Part shown: piece after piece, positions 11,200 to 23,500 of the stretch
Position numbering within the stretch: position 1 is the first letter of the stretch
Layout of the letters: each line of letters begins with the position of its first letter
Assembly: GCA_004194705.1 (NCBI GenBank)
Contig: SADC01000933.1
Span: forward strand, 1-64,000
Direction: 5' to 3'
Length of the DNA: 64,000 nucleotides
DNA from: Ditylenchus dipsaci
Lineage: Eukaryota; Nematoda; Chromadorea; Rhabditida; Anguinidae
The notes under the pieces: model-generated
Seen by the model: only the letters and a program-made list of their open reading frames with translations
Databases searched by the model: none
Told to the model about the DNA's origin: nothing
Translations under genes and position numbers: made by a program

Positions 11200-11982
11200 T
11201 AGGGAAATTTATGCTAATTTAATAAGTGTAAAATTAAATATAATATTATATATATATATATTTAAAGGGAAAAATTGTTTAAAAAATAACAATTCAAAGT
11301 TTCTTTATATATTTTTAAATGACAGAAAATAAATAAAACTACCTCTCGGTGGTTTAGAACATTAATAAACGCATTTTTTATGAACGGCGCAAATCTGTTG
11401 TCCATGTTCTAAAGCACTAAAATATTTTTTACAGGCAGCAGTCTAATATGGCACAAAACCGTTGTCAAATATACTTTATCAGCAATGAAAAATAGGCAGA
11501 AGTTTAATTGTAAAAAGTACAAAAATATTGACCGAAAGAGTATTTAGAAAAAAACTTTATCAATAGAAGGTTTGGTGATGACTAAAGAGATTAACAAAAC
11601 GAGATTTGCATTATTTGTTTTTTGTGTCAAGGGTTTTTATGTAGTAAACTTTCGAAATGGTTCAATTAGAAAAATTAAAACTTTTCAGACAAAAATATGT
11701 TCAATTGTGCGAGAAAGTCTAACTGTAAATTTGGTTAACCGTGTATTTCGTGTACTTTTTCATTTTTTCGATACAATTTGTTGAAATTTTTTATTCTGTT
11801 TAAATAAATAAATTTTTTAATCAAATGTTTTCAGAGGCAAAATTTAATCTGCATGTTATTTAAGCTCTTTAAATTCTCTACTTTCTAGGGAAAAGCGCTC
11901 ATTTGCTTCCTAAAGAAAAAGCTTGTTAAAATTAACAACTTTTTTTATAAAACAAACTTTGATCCATCGTGCAAATTTAGCT
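11200..11982. other. AT-rich region, no gene seen
   Basis: Very AT-rich, with TA runs near 11245-11262. A 70-codon frame at 11572-11784 has no recognisable features. Confidence 0.35.
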
Positions 11983-14900
11983 TTATTGATCACGAACCCA
12001 CTTTACAGATTCTAAATCAAGTGGATGAGCACCTCGCATATCCTTAATCACCTTATACTATTTTTACTACATGATGTAGATCTCCATAATTGTGCGCTCC
12101 ATCTTTCACAATCAAGCTGACCAGAGATCCTTTTGTCACATTTTTAGTTGACCATCCACCACCTATGAATTCTTCGTCTTATTAACACATAGGAAGTATG
12201 CCCTGGTGGCCTTGTTGTTTTCTCGAAAAAATTCACTAAGTAACACAAAACCAACTTTATATCATCTGTTTTAGCCGTGTTTTAGCCCTAACCAACAAAG
12301 TATTTTGCCTTGGTTCCCTGCTTTTTGTGGTTTCTCAGGCATGAGGTTTGGGCAAGGGCTGGCCAGAATATGTTATACGAAGTCAAACGTATTTAAGACT
12401 AGTTTGCACTAACACACGCTCTCCAACCTCCGCCTAAGACTAAAAAAATTGCAAAAAACAGCAATATCGGAAGGACTGAGGCGGAAAACTCACCTTTGTT
12501 TGATTGTGCCCATATTTTTGCAAATAAGTCCCTTTCTTAGAAAAGTGTTAGAAAAAAACAATACAAGAACAAGGCAAAAAACCACTAAATTGTTTAATAG
12601 GACCGAAAAACTATATTTTTACAGCATTTTTAAAAAGATTACCAGACCAAGGGTCTAAATCTCCATTGCTGAAATCTAATGATATTTTTTTTAAATACTT
12701 TAGACCGATACCTAAATACAATGTTAGTAGCAGTGGGATAAGTTAGGCCGTAATTCACAACAACCTAAATATTTAAATTAAAAAAGCCTGCAATAATAAC
12801 ACAATCTATATAAGTTGCGGCCACCAGTTTTTTCCATTTGAATTCTGTGAGTTTAAAACTTCCGCGAGTGCAAAACATTTAGGAAGTACAAAAGCTGTAT
12901 TAATTCCTCTAATACGTTTTTCGGGTCTTATATTAGAGGCGTGCAGTTTTCAAGATCTCCAAGTCAAATTACGGAGATTATTCTTAAACTACTACAGGGT
13001 GGTCCAGTATATTTCCAAAATTTGAAAGAATTCTATTTATTTTACTTTTTAGACCCTACTCGTGAAAATTTCCCTCGACGATTGGCCATATCTTACTTTA
13101 GTAAGAAGTACCCAAATATTAGTCCTTAACCCTGGAAAAGTGCGTTTTTCGGGTCTCAAATTCGAAAACAGTAAGTTCACAAAAGCACTCATGTCTTAGT
13201 GTTTCTAAACAAAAATAATCCTATATTGGAACGACATGGCGAGATCTGCGGACAAACATTTGCGGATACCACTTTCGCGGAGTGATTTTTGCGGATACAA
13301 CTTCTGCGGACCTACATTATCGGCAGGACATTTGCGGAACGACACGCGGAACGACCTCTAATGTCGTTCCACATAAGTCGGTCTGGAAATGTCCTGCCGC
13401 TAATGACGGCCTGCAACAGTCGTCTCCGCAAATGTCATGCCCACAAATAGCTTTCTGCAAATATGCTTCCGCGAATGTAGGTCGGCAAAAATCATTACGC
13501 AACTGTTGTATTCGCAAATGACTTTCGCGAATTCGCCATGCCATTGGAACACCCTGTACATTACACAACTGTTGGCCATCAAAAACAAACTAGCGCTTGA
13601 ATTTAGAAATTCCAGACACCCACCCAGTTAGGCCGGTAGAACTTTCTATCATATCCAAGATGTCCTAACTTCTTTTCACAGTCATTAATTCTTTTTTCAA
13701 TACTGTAAGGACAATCCTTGAGAAAAGGGTCAAACGGAGACCTTTGCTGCATACATTTGCTACCATTTCTGTGCAGTACTAAAAAAATGTTGTATGCAGG
13801 TTGATGATTTCAACGGCTGTATTGAAAACATAAACTAAAAATAATAATAACAAATATAATTTGTTCACCAAGAAAGTCCAGCTATACGGATCTATTTGCC
13901 CTTCACAAATGGACCGTTGCAATCTTTGATGACACAAAATGATTGATCCTCCCCAGACGCATTGTAGTATACTGAAAAGTCAAAAATATAGCATTAACTT
14001 GGTTGATTACAGGAGCTAATATCCAAAAATTGTGAGGGGGCAGGAGAAATACAAAGTGCGACACAAAAAAGCTTTTTGAACATCCCAAAACCTTTATTGA
14101 AGGGCATGCCCACGCTAATAAGAAGTGGTGCCGGGAATTCAAATTTTTTCCTAATCATTGAACTTCTGTACGGATTTATTTTACTTGGTTTCTAACAAAA
14201 CAAGGCCTAGAATTTAAACATGCCACTTTAAGCTATCTTTCTGCGAATTTATTTTACTCAAATTTCTGAATGGTGAGCTTCGAAAAATAAAATCTGTTGT
14301 TTTCTTGCTATATTTAATATTATGTTGTGAAACATTTAGAAAATATAAGCCCCTGTGCCACTTTTACTATCATAAGGCTTATAAAAATTCCGCCAAATCC
14401 TAACCTTGCAATTGGCTGACTATCGCTGTTGCGTTTTCTTCAAGAGACTGATTGTCTCTCAGCACGAAACTTTTGCAAAATTCCTAAAAAGACGTCGATT
14501 TTACTAAACATATTTTTTGCTAGAAAAAACTTTAAGTGGCCAGGCAGGGAATTTGACTGGATAGGGAAAGTTAAACATAGTCATGTCTTGCATTCCCTTA
14601 AAAAAGTATTAAATTTACATAATGATATTCTTGAAAATAAGTACATATTGAAGCATTAAAAGAAGTTCATCTCCATCTTTGGATGTTTGCAGCAGGGATT
14701 CTGTTTGGTTGAGACGTAGAGCTTTGTTTAGAAATGCTCGGCCTTTATCTAAGGAATCAGGTAGTATAAAAATAAATTTTGTTCTGATTGTATTGCGCAT
14801 ATTTAAACCTGTGCGTGACAATTTGTAGATAGCTTCATAACTGGCATGAATTTTCTCCAAATTGCAACCAGACCGCTCTAAAGCTCTTCCAGTCAATCTG

Positions 14901-16622
14901 TTGAGACTGCTGGACTCATAACCTTCAGCATTTATAAAAGAGTGAACTTAAAAAACCATTTCTTGTATGATCAAGCAAAAAATAAATTAACTTGGAGCAG
15001 ATGACGCGACTCCACTAAACTTTTGTTTTATTTATTTTCTCTAAAAAACAGGAACCAGGTAAATTCATCGATGGGTCAATTTAGCACACTTCCTCTTCGA
15101 AAAGTGATTTATTCTAACCATAGTTACTCTCTCTGTAGTCAGCCAATCCTTCGATATGTTTTCTCCCCGAAATTTGGTTAAAATTTTATAAATAAAAGTC
15201 ATGTGGGTAGGCTTATAAAATCAGTATTAAGATTTACTCATCGATGAATTTGAAAAAGCATAAGAATTACCCATCGATAATATGTGGATATTTGACCCTC
15301 ATCCAAGCAGTCATAAACCCAGCATATGATCCACCAAAAGCAATCACTGGGATTTTTTGGCAAGAGGTAGGCTCTGAAAATTTTGAAAGATGGATTTTTA
15401 TGAGGTTTTATTTCTAATACTTTTAGTTGGGTCTTGTGAAATGATTTAGTAAAAGTAATAGTACTAAAACTTAAGGCAAATAAGAAATTTAAAAAGTTCT
15501 CTGCTTTTATTATCCGATTAACACAATTTCTAACACACATACATGTCTTTAAAAAATTAGGCAAATACCTACTACTTGCTTTAAGTGAGTGATCAACATG
15601 GCGTAGTCAGCCAAGCCTTGTTCAGCAGTCAGGTAGCCCAATGTCTTGACTGATATATTAGATCCTTCTGCGTGAGATTTCCCAAAGAAACGATGTTCAG
15701 CAAACACAATTGCAGCGCCAAACTCTTTAGCTATATCCCAGACAAAACCCTTTAAAAAAGTTATACAAATAGATTTTTTTTATCTCTTAAAAAACCATGC
15801 GGTCCAAATAGCGCATTATAGTAGCTTCGCCACCAGTGTAGAAAAAGATCGGACCATTAGGAACAAAGTGAGTGACGTTGATGAAGTATCTGAAGTGGTT
15901 ACTACATATTGTAGTTACTCTAATTATAAACCTAGCGTATAATCTGTATTATCGCACTATTAAACGGGCCGTGCTGTTGAGGATAGTGGTACTTAGGTAT
16001 CCATGTGGTGGTACTAATTTATCCAATAAGTTATACCATGATATCAAGATAGCTGTAGTGGATCATAGTACTCAAGTAGAAGCCCTCTGATGCAGAAAGT
16101 ATTTCCCAAGTGCCCAATTAAGAGTACTTATGTGCATAGATTTTTGTCTTCAGGTAGCGCTACCCAAGTATTTTAACGGTGATACCCAGGAATCAGTGGT
16201 TATCGCTAATAATTTCGAGCCTTTAATTTGGGCGTGAAAATGTCGAGCCAGAAGAAGTAGCGGCCTTGCGCCCAGTTCTGACTAACAGTAAAAACTATAA
16301 TTATTTTAGGTATATAAACATGGCCATGTTTTTAAAGTTTGATGTTTTTAAAACCAATACGGTGAAGTGGCACAACCTGAGCTTGAAAGTGCGGGCATCG
16401 GTGTAAGCGAAGTGATCGATTGGTACAGTGAAGAATCTAGAATAAAATCATCCCTAAAAGTAACTATTTGCTAAAATTTAACTCTTCTTTGCCCCAACTG
16501 CATCTAATGCATTTTCCAGGATCTCCTTCACCTACTCCAAACTGGATTTCAGGAAGATAGTAAGCATTGATAATTAAGGTGAAAACTTGCAAGAAAATCA
16601 CGGTGTGAAGAAAAATTCCCAT
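11983..16622 (-). CDS. Serine carboxypeptidase, family S28 (PRCP/DPP7-like)
   Basis: A secreted or lysosomal protease that cleaves bonds after proline (family knowledge). Exons in gene order: 16622-16543 (signal peptide [23 protein letters not shown] after a TTTTCAG site), 16436-16377 (VPIDHFAY), 15889-15796, 15749-15569 ([10 protein letters not shown]), 15373-15271 (nucleophile serine in GGSYAG, then KYPHIIDG), 15014-14992 (23 nt, GVASSAP), 14946-14809, 14748-about 14645, an uncertain exon near 14150-13995, 13971-13869 (YYNASGEDQ), 13778-13624 (CTEMVANVC), 12764-12712, 12668-12643 (26 nt, catalytic Asp in NGDLDPWS), 12162-12071 (catalytic His in DGAHNYGD) and 12042-11983. The stop sits in an AATAAA. 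Order and triad match the family throughout. Exons 13971-13869 and 13778-13624 each need one added base to stay in frame, both at GGTC. The exon 1 donor and the middle exon are uncertain. Confidence 0.9.
12995..13556. mobile_element. TA-flanked CAGGGTG element with word-built foldback core
   Basis: Starts CAGGGTGGTCCAGTAT after a TA (12993-12994) and ends GGAACACCCTG before a TA (13557-13558): mariner/Tc1-like ends and target site. It lies in the intron between exons 13778-13624 and 12764-12712 of the S28 peptidase. Its centre (13236-13539) is a foldback whose left arm repeats TTTGCGGA words and whose right arm repeats TCCGCAAA words; the same core occurs at 36243-36965. No transposase. Confidence 0.65.
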
Positions 16623-17091
16623 ATCTCTGAAAATTAATTGCAAGAAAGTTAGTCCAAGTTTTCTACAATCACTAAAAAACTCAATAGAGAAAAATTAGTA
16701 TGAATGATCTTTTTAAAGAAAAAGTTATTCTTTAAATCAATGAACTATTTGTGCATTGTGTGAAGAATTGACCATCTAAATTATTTGTGGTCTTTCAATC
16801 AAATAAATTATTGAGCAAAAAATTACTCATTGTAATTAAATCAAAAGCAATTAGATCAGAATTAACGGAGAATGAATTTAAAGAATTTTTAGCTATTATT
16901 AATATTCCGAGAAGCATCTTTAGCAATCACAGTATCGCAAGTATTGCAAGATATACAAATACGTCATTCTTATTTTTCTAGGCGTTCTGTTGTTTGATTT
17001 ATTAATTATTTCAATTTTATTTTCACATTATTTTTATAGCGACAGAAATACTGATTTTCCGAAACACGCGAAATTCCACAAAATCGATATA
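16623..17091. other. Upstream of the S28 peptidase; no gene seen
   Basis: AT-rich. The TTTTCAG directly before the peptidase ATG could be a trans-splice acceptor or the end of a 5'-UTR intron. The 64-codon plus-strand frame at 16787-16981 shows no domain. Confidence 0.35.
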
Positions 17092-18094
17092 CAAGGTGGC
17101 GCAACATAAACGCATGAATGAATTTTGACCGCAACTTTTTAGTTTGCGATACTTCTGCAAGATCTTTTTTTAATTTAAAAGCTAAATAGATAAGAAAGCG
17201 AATGACACCAATCACGGAAAAATGTTCATTCAAACACACCTAAATTTTAATGGAAAAAAATAACACTATTTTTTTACTCATACCGTATATTCTCGATTAG
17301 AAGGCCCCTCTCTAATAGAAGGCCCCTCTCTAATAGAGGCCCCCTTGAGGACCTATATATCAGCCTAGAAAAAGAAATTCGCAAATCTGTTTTTCGCGTT
17401 TTCTTAGTTAACACGAGCTTACCTGATTCCACTTTTAAAATTTTGGTTGAGCACGCGAAAATCTCAAAATCGACCCAAATTTTTCCGACTTTTTTAGGGT
17501 TGAAAAATAGAAGGCCCGGGCCTTCTAATAGAGAATATACGGTATTCTCGTTCTCATCATTTTAATTAGTTCAAAATTTTGATGAAGTATCTAGCGTTAC
17601 CATAAGATATTTGCACTATGTTGTAGCGCAGCTTAAAATCTAAAAACCCTTTTTTACAAAATCTGAGAAAAAAATTAAATTATTTAAAAAAAAAATCCGA
17701 GAAATTGGAAAAACTTGGATTTCGGTCATAATTTTTTTTTTAAATGATTTTTTAAGCTATATCTCAATACTCATATTTTGTTTGAAAAAATTGAAAAGTG
17801 GGTTTTGTAGCTTTTAAGCTGAGCTACAACATTGTGCAAAGATCTTATGGTAACGCTAGATACTTCATCAAAATGTTGAACTAGTTAAAATGATGAGAAC
17901 GATGAATATGAAAAACAATGCTATTTTTTTCTATTAAAATTTAGGTGTGTTTAAAAATGAACATTTTTTCCGTGATTGGTGTCATTTGCTTTCTCATCTA
18001 TTCAGCTTGCAAATAAAAAAGATCTTGAAAAAATACTGCAAACTAAAAAAGTCATGACGAAAATTCATTTATGCGTTTATGTTGCGTCACCCTG
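17092..18094. mobile_element. TA-flanked TIR element with two nested palindromes
   Basis: Left end CAAGGTGGCGCAACATAAAC and right end GTTTATGTTGCGTCACCCTG are inverted and flanked by TA; arms extend to about 17270 and 17925. Nested inside are an ACCGTATT-family repeat (17280-17550) and a separate palindrome (about 17553-17906) whose arms contain 'gatgaagtatctagcg' and 'cgctagatacttcatc'. No transposase frame. Confidence 0.7.
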
Positions 18095-18699
18095 TATATT
18101 TTCTTTTTATATTTCTCCAAATTTCTGTCTGATTTGTGCAATTTTAAGTTTAATAAAATGAAGAAAAATAGCGTGGGGGCTGTTTCACATGGTGGTCCAT
18201 TCTTAGCGAAGGATTTGTTTTGGTCATAAATTTTTGGATTTCTCTCGTCTTGACGAGATTTTGGTCTTATTCGGAATCCGAGGCTTTGGGCATTTGTTTC
18301 AAACTAAACGTGCATGACAAAAGTTTGTTTCGCGGCACAACAAACTCTTATATTCTTCGCATGAGTTCTTCTAGATCTGCTGGCTGCGTTCTGTGAATTT
18401 GCGCTTTGATTTAGCGCCAAACTTTAAAAGAGAAGTTCTGTAATTTTGTAGTTTGGTCGGACCCCTCAGAAAATTGGTAAATGAGTGCTTGGGCTCAAAT
18501 GAAAGCCTGACACCAACACGATAACACCAAATTCGACCACTTTTTGTCACTAGTTCACCGAGCTGTGGCCTCCCGAAGTTTGGTACTCAGAAAGCCAGTA
18601 CATTTCTTAACACATTTTGTACTTTTTTCTCTGGTATTTTCTCTGTTTTGTTCCTTTTTCAGCCCTGGGTTTAAAGGGGGTTAAAGCCATTTAGGTTTG

Positions 18700-19700
18700 A
18701 ACAAGTGGCTTCCATGGCGCAGTGCGTAAGTGCTCGCGTTTTTTGGCCCAAAATGGTGTTTTTTTGGTGTTGCAGGTTCAATCCACTTAGTGCCACACTA
18801 TTTGTTTTGGCATGTTTGGCCAGTTTAGAGGTAATTAGACTTTTTTGGGCTTGGGTTTACAATCCCTTCGCCCCCACGGGAGTGATCGGATGGAGGAGAT
18901 AACATCATATTCGTGTTTCTGGACCCGATTTCATAGTTTTGAATACTGGGGCCTACCGCATAAATAAATTCTGGTATGCATGCTTTTTCATGCATCCAGA
19001 GTCGCTTTCGAGTGATTTGTGTCTAAGGTATGTGGGTGTGCGCATCTCAACTCCAAGCCCCAAGCCCCCTGCGCTCCCGAAGGCTTTAGAGTTAGAGATG
19101 CGCGCACACACTTATCTTAGACATGATTCCGAGAAGTACTCTTGACCATAAAATGCATATAGAGTCTATTTTTGCCACGGCCCAGTTGAAAAACATGGTG
19201 AGGCAGTCGAAGAATACAAACATTTGAATTTCTGACGTTCTCCCATAAAACTGGCTCCCTTTCATTCTCTTCCCCTCCCAATGCAGCCCTTCTTCCTTTA
19301 AAATTCAAAAGGCGCCAATTTAAATTTTTCAAATTTTGACTAAAAACCATGATACCCCCTGTGTTTTTTTCTCAGAACCAAAAAAACAGCCGGCTTTCTC
19401 ATGAAATCGGGGTCGAGAAACACGAATATGATGTTATCTCCTCCATCCGATCACTCCCCATGGGGGGGGGATTGTAAACTCAAGCCAATTTGGGTCGCTG
19501 ATTCCGAATCTGGCGTCAAAAAAGTCTAATTACCTCTAAACTGGCAAATTAAGCCAAAAAATAGTGTGCCACTAAGTGGGATTGAACCTGCAACACCAAA
19601 AAAACACTATTTTGGGACAAAAAACGCGAGCACTTACGCACTGTGCCATGGAAGCCACTTTTTCAAACCTAAATGGCTTCTCCCCCCCCCCTTAAGAGGC
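18700..19700. repeat. Palindrome with tRNA-like arms
   Basis: The left arm (18700-18900) holds GTGGCTTCC..TGGCGCAGTGCG (A-box-like) and GGTTCAATCC (B-box-like), closing with GTGCCAC; the right arm (about 19440-19665) is its reverse complement. The spacer (18935-19150) is a copy of a shared block ('cataaataaattctggta', 'tgtgggtgtgcgcatctc') also found at 25258-25475, 34620-34760 and 53380-53520. The same tRNA-like pair recurs at 39940-40210. Confidence 0.65.
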
Positions 19701-20024
19701 TTTCGAAAATTCGCCGAGGGATATGACACGCTCTATCAACTACTATGAACGCTGACTTGAAAGATGCATTGAAGTCCGCGGCAGAAGTGCCGAACCGAAA
19801 TGCGGGAGCACTGAATAAACAGACTTTAGAAAATTATTAGAAAATAAAACCTTGTATAGCGAATGTTACAAAAGCGTTGTTCTACAACACCAATGATGTA
19901 ATATTTCTAATTCACCCTATCTTTCGTATGAACGGTTTTGCCGAAGCTGCTCCGAATAATAACAAGACTTACATCAGATTTTCTGGTTAAAAACTACTTT
20001 TTATTGTGGCACTAGAACTCACCG

Positions 20025-20275
20025 TATTTCCTTTAATTGGCGCCCCTTCTAATAAGCGCTTCCTAACCCTCGAATTTGAAGCTTTGTATCTCGGAGCGGA
20101 ATTTTTTCGCGTTTTCTTAGTTCTCGCGACCTCTACCAATTAAAGTTTTTGGATTTTGGTTAAACACCTCAAAATTTAACATGACTCTAATAAGCGCCCC
20201 AGCCCTCTAGAGGTCGATCGAAAAATAAGCACCCTGGGGCGGCAATTAGAGGAATACGGAGGAAATACGGTATGT
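20025..20275. repeat. ACCGTATT-family palindromic repeat
   Basis: Begins 'caccgtatttcctttaattgg' and ends 'ggaggaaatacggtatg', with the family interior (cgcgttttcttag, ttaaagtttttgg). Non-coding. Confidence 0.7.
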
Positions 20276-20538
20276 AAGATATAAGAGTCCTTGCTTCAAA
20301 AAAGATTTAATTGATAAATTAATTAATTAATTCCTTATAACATGGAAAAACATAAATTAAGTCGACTTTTTCATCAAAAATTCACACCATATAGACTAAA
20401 TGTAGACATACACGTATGCAACAACTAAATACTTTTTTATGCATCTCTCTTTAAGGACTCATCTTCGGGACTCAACATCGTTGACTTTTTTAGCGTTGGC
20501 TTCAACTAAAATAGCAACACACTCAGTTTTGTCACACA

Positions 20539-23500
20539 AATAATTGTTCTAACTACCTTCAGATTTAGACTGAGCAGTAGCAATCTGTGCTTGGGCCCAA
20601 TCATCGGACCGAGATTTTTCATCAGCATGGAGGGTGTTACTGCTTTTCTGGAATATCTGCTCAATCGCTCCTCTTTTAATATTGACTTAGGTGATTTGGG
20701 TTCAACAATCTCCTCTTTAATGGAACTACTTGTCGGTATTTTTCCAAGATCCTGCCAATCTTTGGTAATGGAGTCTTGTTTTTTTAGACCAAAAAGAGAA
20801 AACCTTCTAGTCCCAGAAATACTACTGTGACTCCTCCCAATCTTTGTAGCATTCCCTCTACTGCTTCTATCCACCTCAGAATCCGCATTTGTAGCAAATT
20901 GTGCTTGGGCACTGACCATTGGTCTCAAATTCTTCATGAGGAGCGACGGTACTATTAGATTTCTCTCCTTTTTTCTTTTTATATCTTCATCAACTTGAGA
21001 AAGTGCCCTTTGTCTTTTAGTGGTGAAATCGGTCCTGTTAGATGGTGGAGAGTCTATCATCAGAACTGCTATCGAGTTGGTTCTCCGTCTTTGGGCTGTT
21101 TTGTTAGGATTTTGGATGGTGCATTGCTGCACCATTTTAGTGCCTGACTCAGTCCTTTTGAAAGCGTCCAAGTCGATCTTGAGTTCAAGCTTAATATGTT
21201 TTTAGAATAATTGGCTCTATTGAATAATGGTTGTTGAACAACGATTTTACCCTGTAGACTTTTACAAATTTTTTGTTTAAGTCAGCGTAAGTCAAACTTG
21301 ACGAAGAGAAGTCTTGGAAAAGAAAGTAAAAAAAATCAATAAGTATAAGTGAAATAAAATATTCGAACGCCTAATGACCTTTTTCTAAAAACGGTCTCCG
21401 ACCGTACCTTTCAACTGTACTTGATGACATAGCCGAAATTTTTCACTTACCAATTCTTCGGCATCTTCATCACTGCTCGAATAATTATCTACTGCTCTTC
21501 CCTCTTCTCCAAAAAGTTTGCTGCGTAGCACAGTGTCAACAAAGTCAACATGGTGCTTTTTGCCAGTGCTTATCATGGACTCCAAATCAAGCGATTTGGT
21601 TGAGGTAGTGCTTGCACGACGAGAAGAATCCTACAAACACAATACTGTTCGCTAGTCGTAAACTATAACAAAAATTAGAACCTGCCAATCAGGCACTTTT
21701 AACCCTACATCTGGTGGGTCGTTATAGTACTGAGTAGTAGGCCAAATTTGAGCCTTCTTTCTTATACTTCCAGCAAATTTTCTAAACCTAGTAGTGAAGC
21801 CTAGTGCTGTTTCTGACTCATCTATTTCTATTTGTGGAGAACTAGGCGAGCGCAAGTTTCTATTAGCAGCCATTTCCAGGCTGTCTTGAAGACGTTTTTC
21901 TCTCTCCTAAAAGGTTGTTTTCAGGAAAAAGTATATTTGGTATTTAAATGAACCTCGTCCTCCCTCTTTTTTGCCAACATATGCTCCCTTCTCTGTTTAG
22001 AGATGAAAATCCACGAGATTTTGGCCAAAAATATGAATAGCTCAGTAAGTGAGATCAGACTCATCCCCATGAACAACCCCATATTGCCGCCTATGTCACT
22101 GAGAATTTCGGTTAAAGAGATGCTCTGAATCTGCTTGTATTGTGTCTCTATCATGTCTCGGTAGAATATGTTGATGGCTACAAAGTTTGACCTTAAGTTC
22201 GAGTTAAGTTACCTTATAAAACAGTCTTATTCTTTAATTACCTAACATGTCCAGGAGTCCATTCACTGTTCTTTCTTCTCAACCAAGCTAGTGAGCCTCT
22301 AGAAAAGCCCTGAGCATAAGAGTTAAAAGTGTGGTACACTGTTCTCTGACACTCTATTTTACATGCTGTGCAGGTGGGTAGCACTTGGTAGATGTCTTCT
22401 ATAGATTTTTGAATAAGGTCAAATTATCTAATCATTTACCTGGATTCTCAACACTTCCCGACAAAATGGTATTGTTGAGACATTCATATATTTCGTAGGG
22501 TGCACAAACTCGAAAAGCTAAATTTTTTAACGAAATATTTTTAGAATCAAGTTTGTATCCAAAGTCTATCTTTAACAGTTCAGATTATTATGATAAGAAT
22601 TTTTTTGAGCTATTATATTCTTTTTCAAACATTTAATCTTCAATTACTCCCTAGATGCTATTCCACAACTGGGTTCGACGATTTTCCAACATACTGTATT
22701 TCCTCTTTAGCTCCCAATGTTCTAATAACTCCCCATCATACGGACTTCATATCTCAGCCTAGAGCAAAGCATTTTGCAAATTTGTTTTTTTTTGCGTTTC
22801 CTTAGTTACCACGAATTTACCTGATTACACTTTTCAGATTTTAGTTGAGCACCCGAAAATCTCAAAGAGTTGAGAAATAACTCCCCTTGGAGAGTTAATA
22901 GAGGAAATACGGGGTACTTCTTCCGTTGGGGGACAAAACTCAATTTGATTAAACACTCAAATTTTATACAATTCAGCAATCTGGGACCATAAATGGAACA
23001 TAATATCTGGTCCATTAAATTTTTTACGCCAAACAAAGTCAGAAATTTAACTGACTAAATTAATCTTACCACCAAGTTGTACCGGATTTTGAAGAAAATA
23101 TTGCTCGCAAACTTCACGGAAAAAATTTTTGTAATCCACAATCATTTTGGGAGAGAGAGTTGAACCGTCACCACGCTGAAACTGAAATTGCACTGATTTT
23201 TCGTCAGAAATTTAACTGACTAAATTAATTAACAGAAAAAATAACTTAAAAAAAAACGAACGAAAACTGAAAATAAAAATTGAGTTTTGTCCCCCCAACG
23301 GAAGAAGTACCAAATACGGTATGGGTTAAAAAAGATTTGAATCCAGCTAAAATCGAACTTTTGCAAGTGTCACTACACCTACATATATTTGTTCTGCAGC
23401 TTGACTGTTGAATATATGCTTCGAAAATTCACAGGGAACAAAAACAACTTTTGATTTTTCTTAATTATCTTCTTAAAATAGACTCACACCCTTCCACATT

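Noticed and set aside
13282..13631. Overlapping open frames on both strands
   Set aside because: They lie in the TTTGCGGA foldback; the low stop density is compositional.
11983..16622. S28 peptidase as a pseudogene
   Set aside because: Full triad, signal peptide and splice sites are intact; the only damage is two one-base gaps of the kind seen in every gene here.
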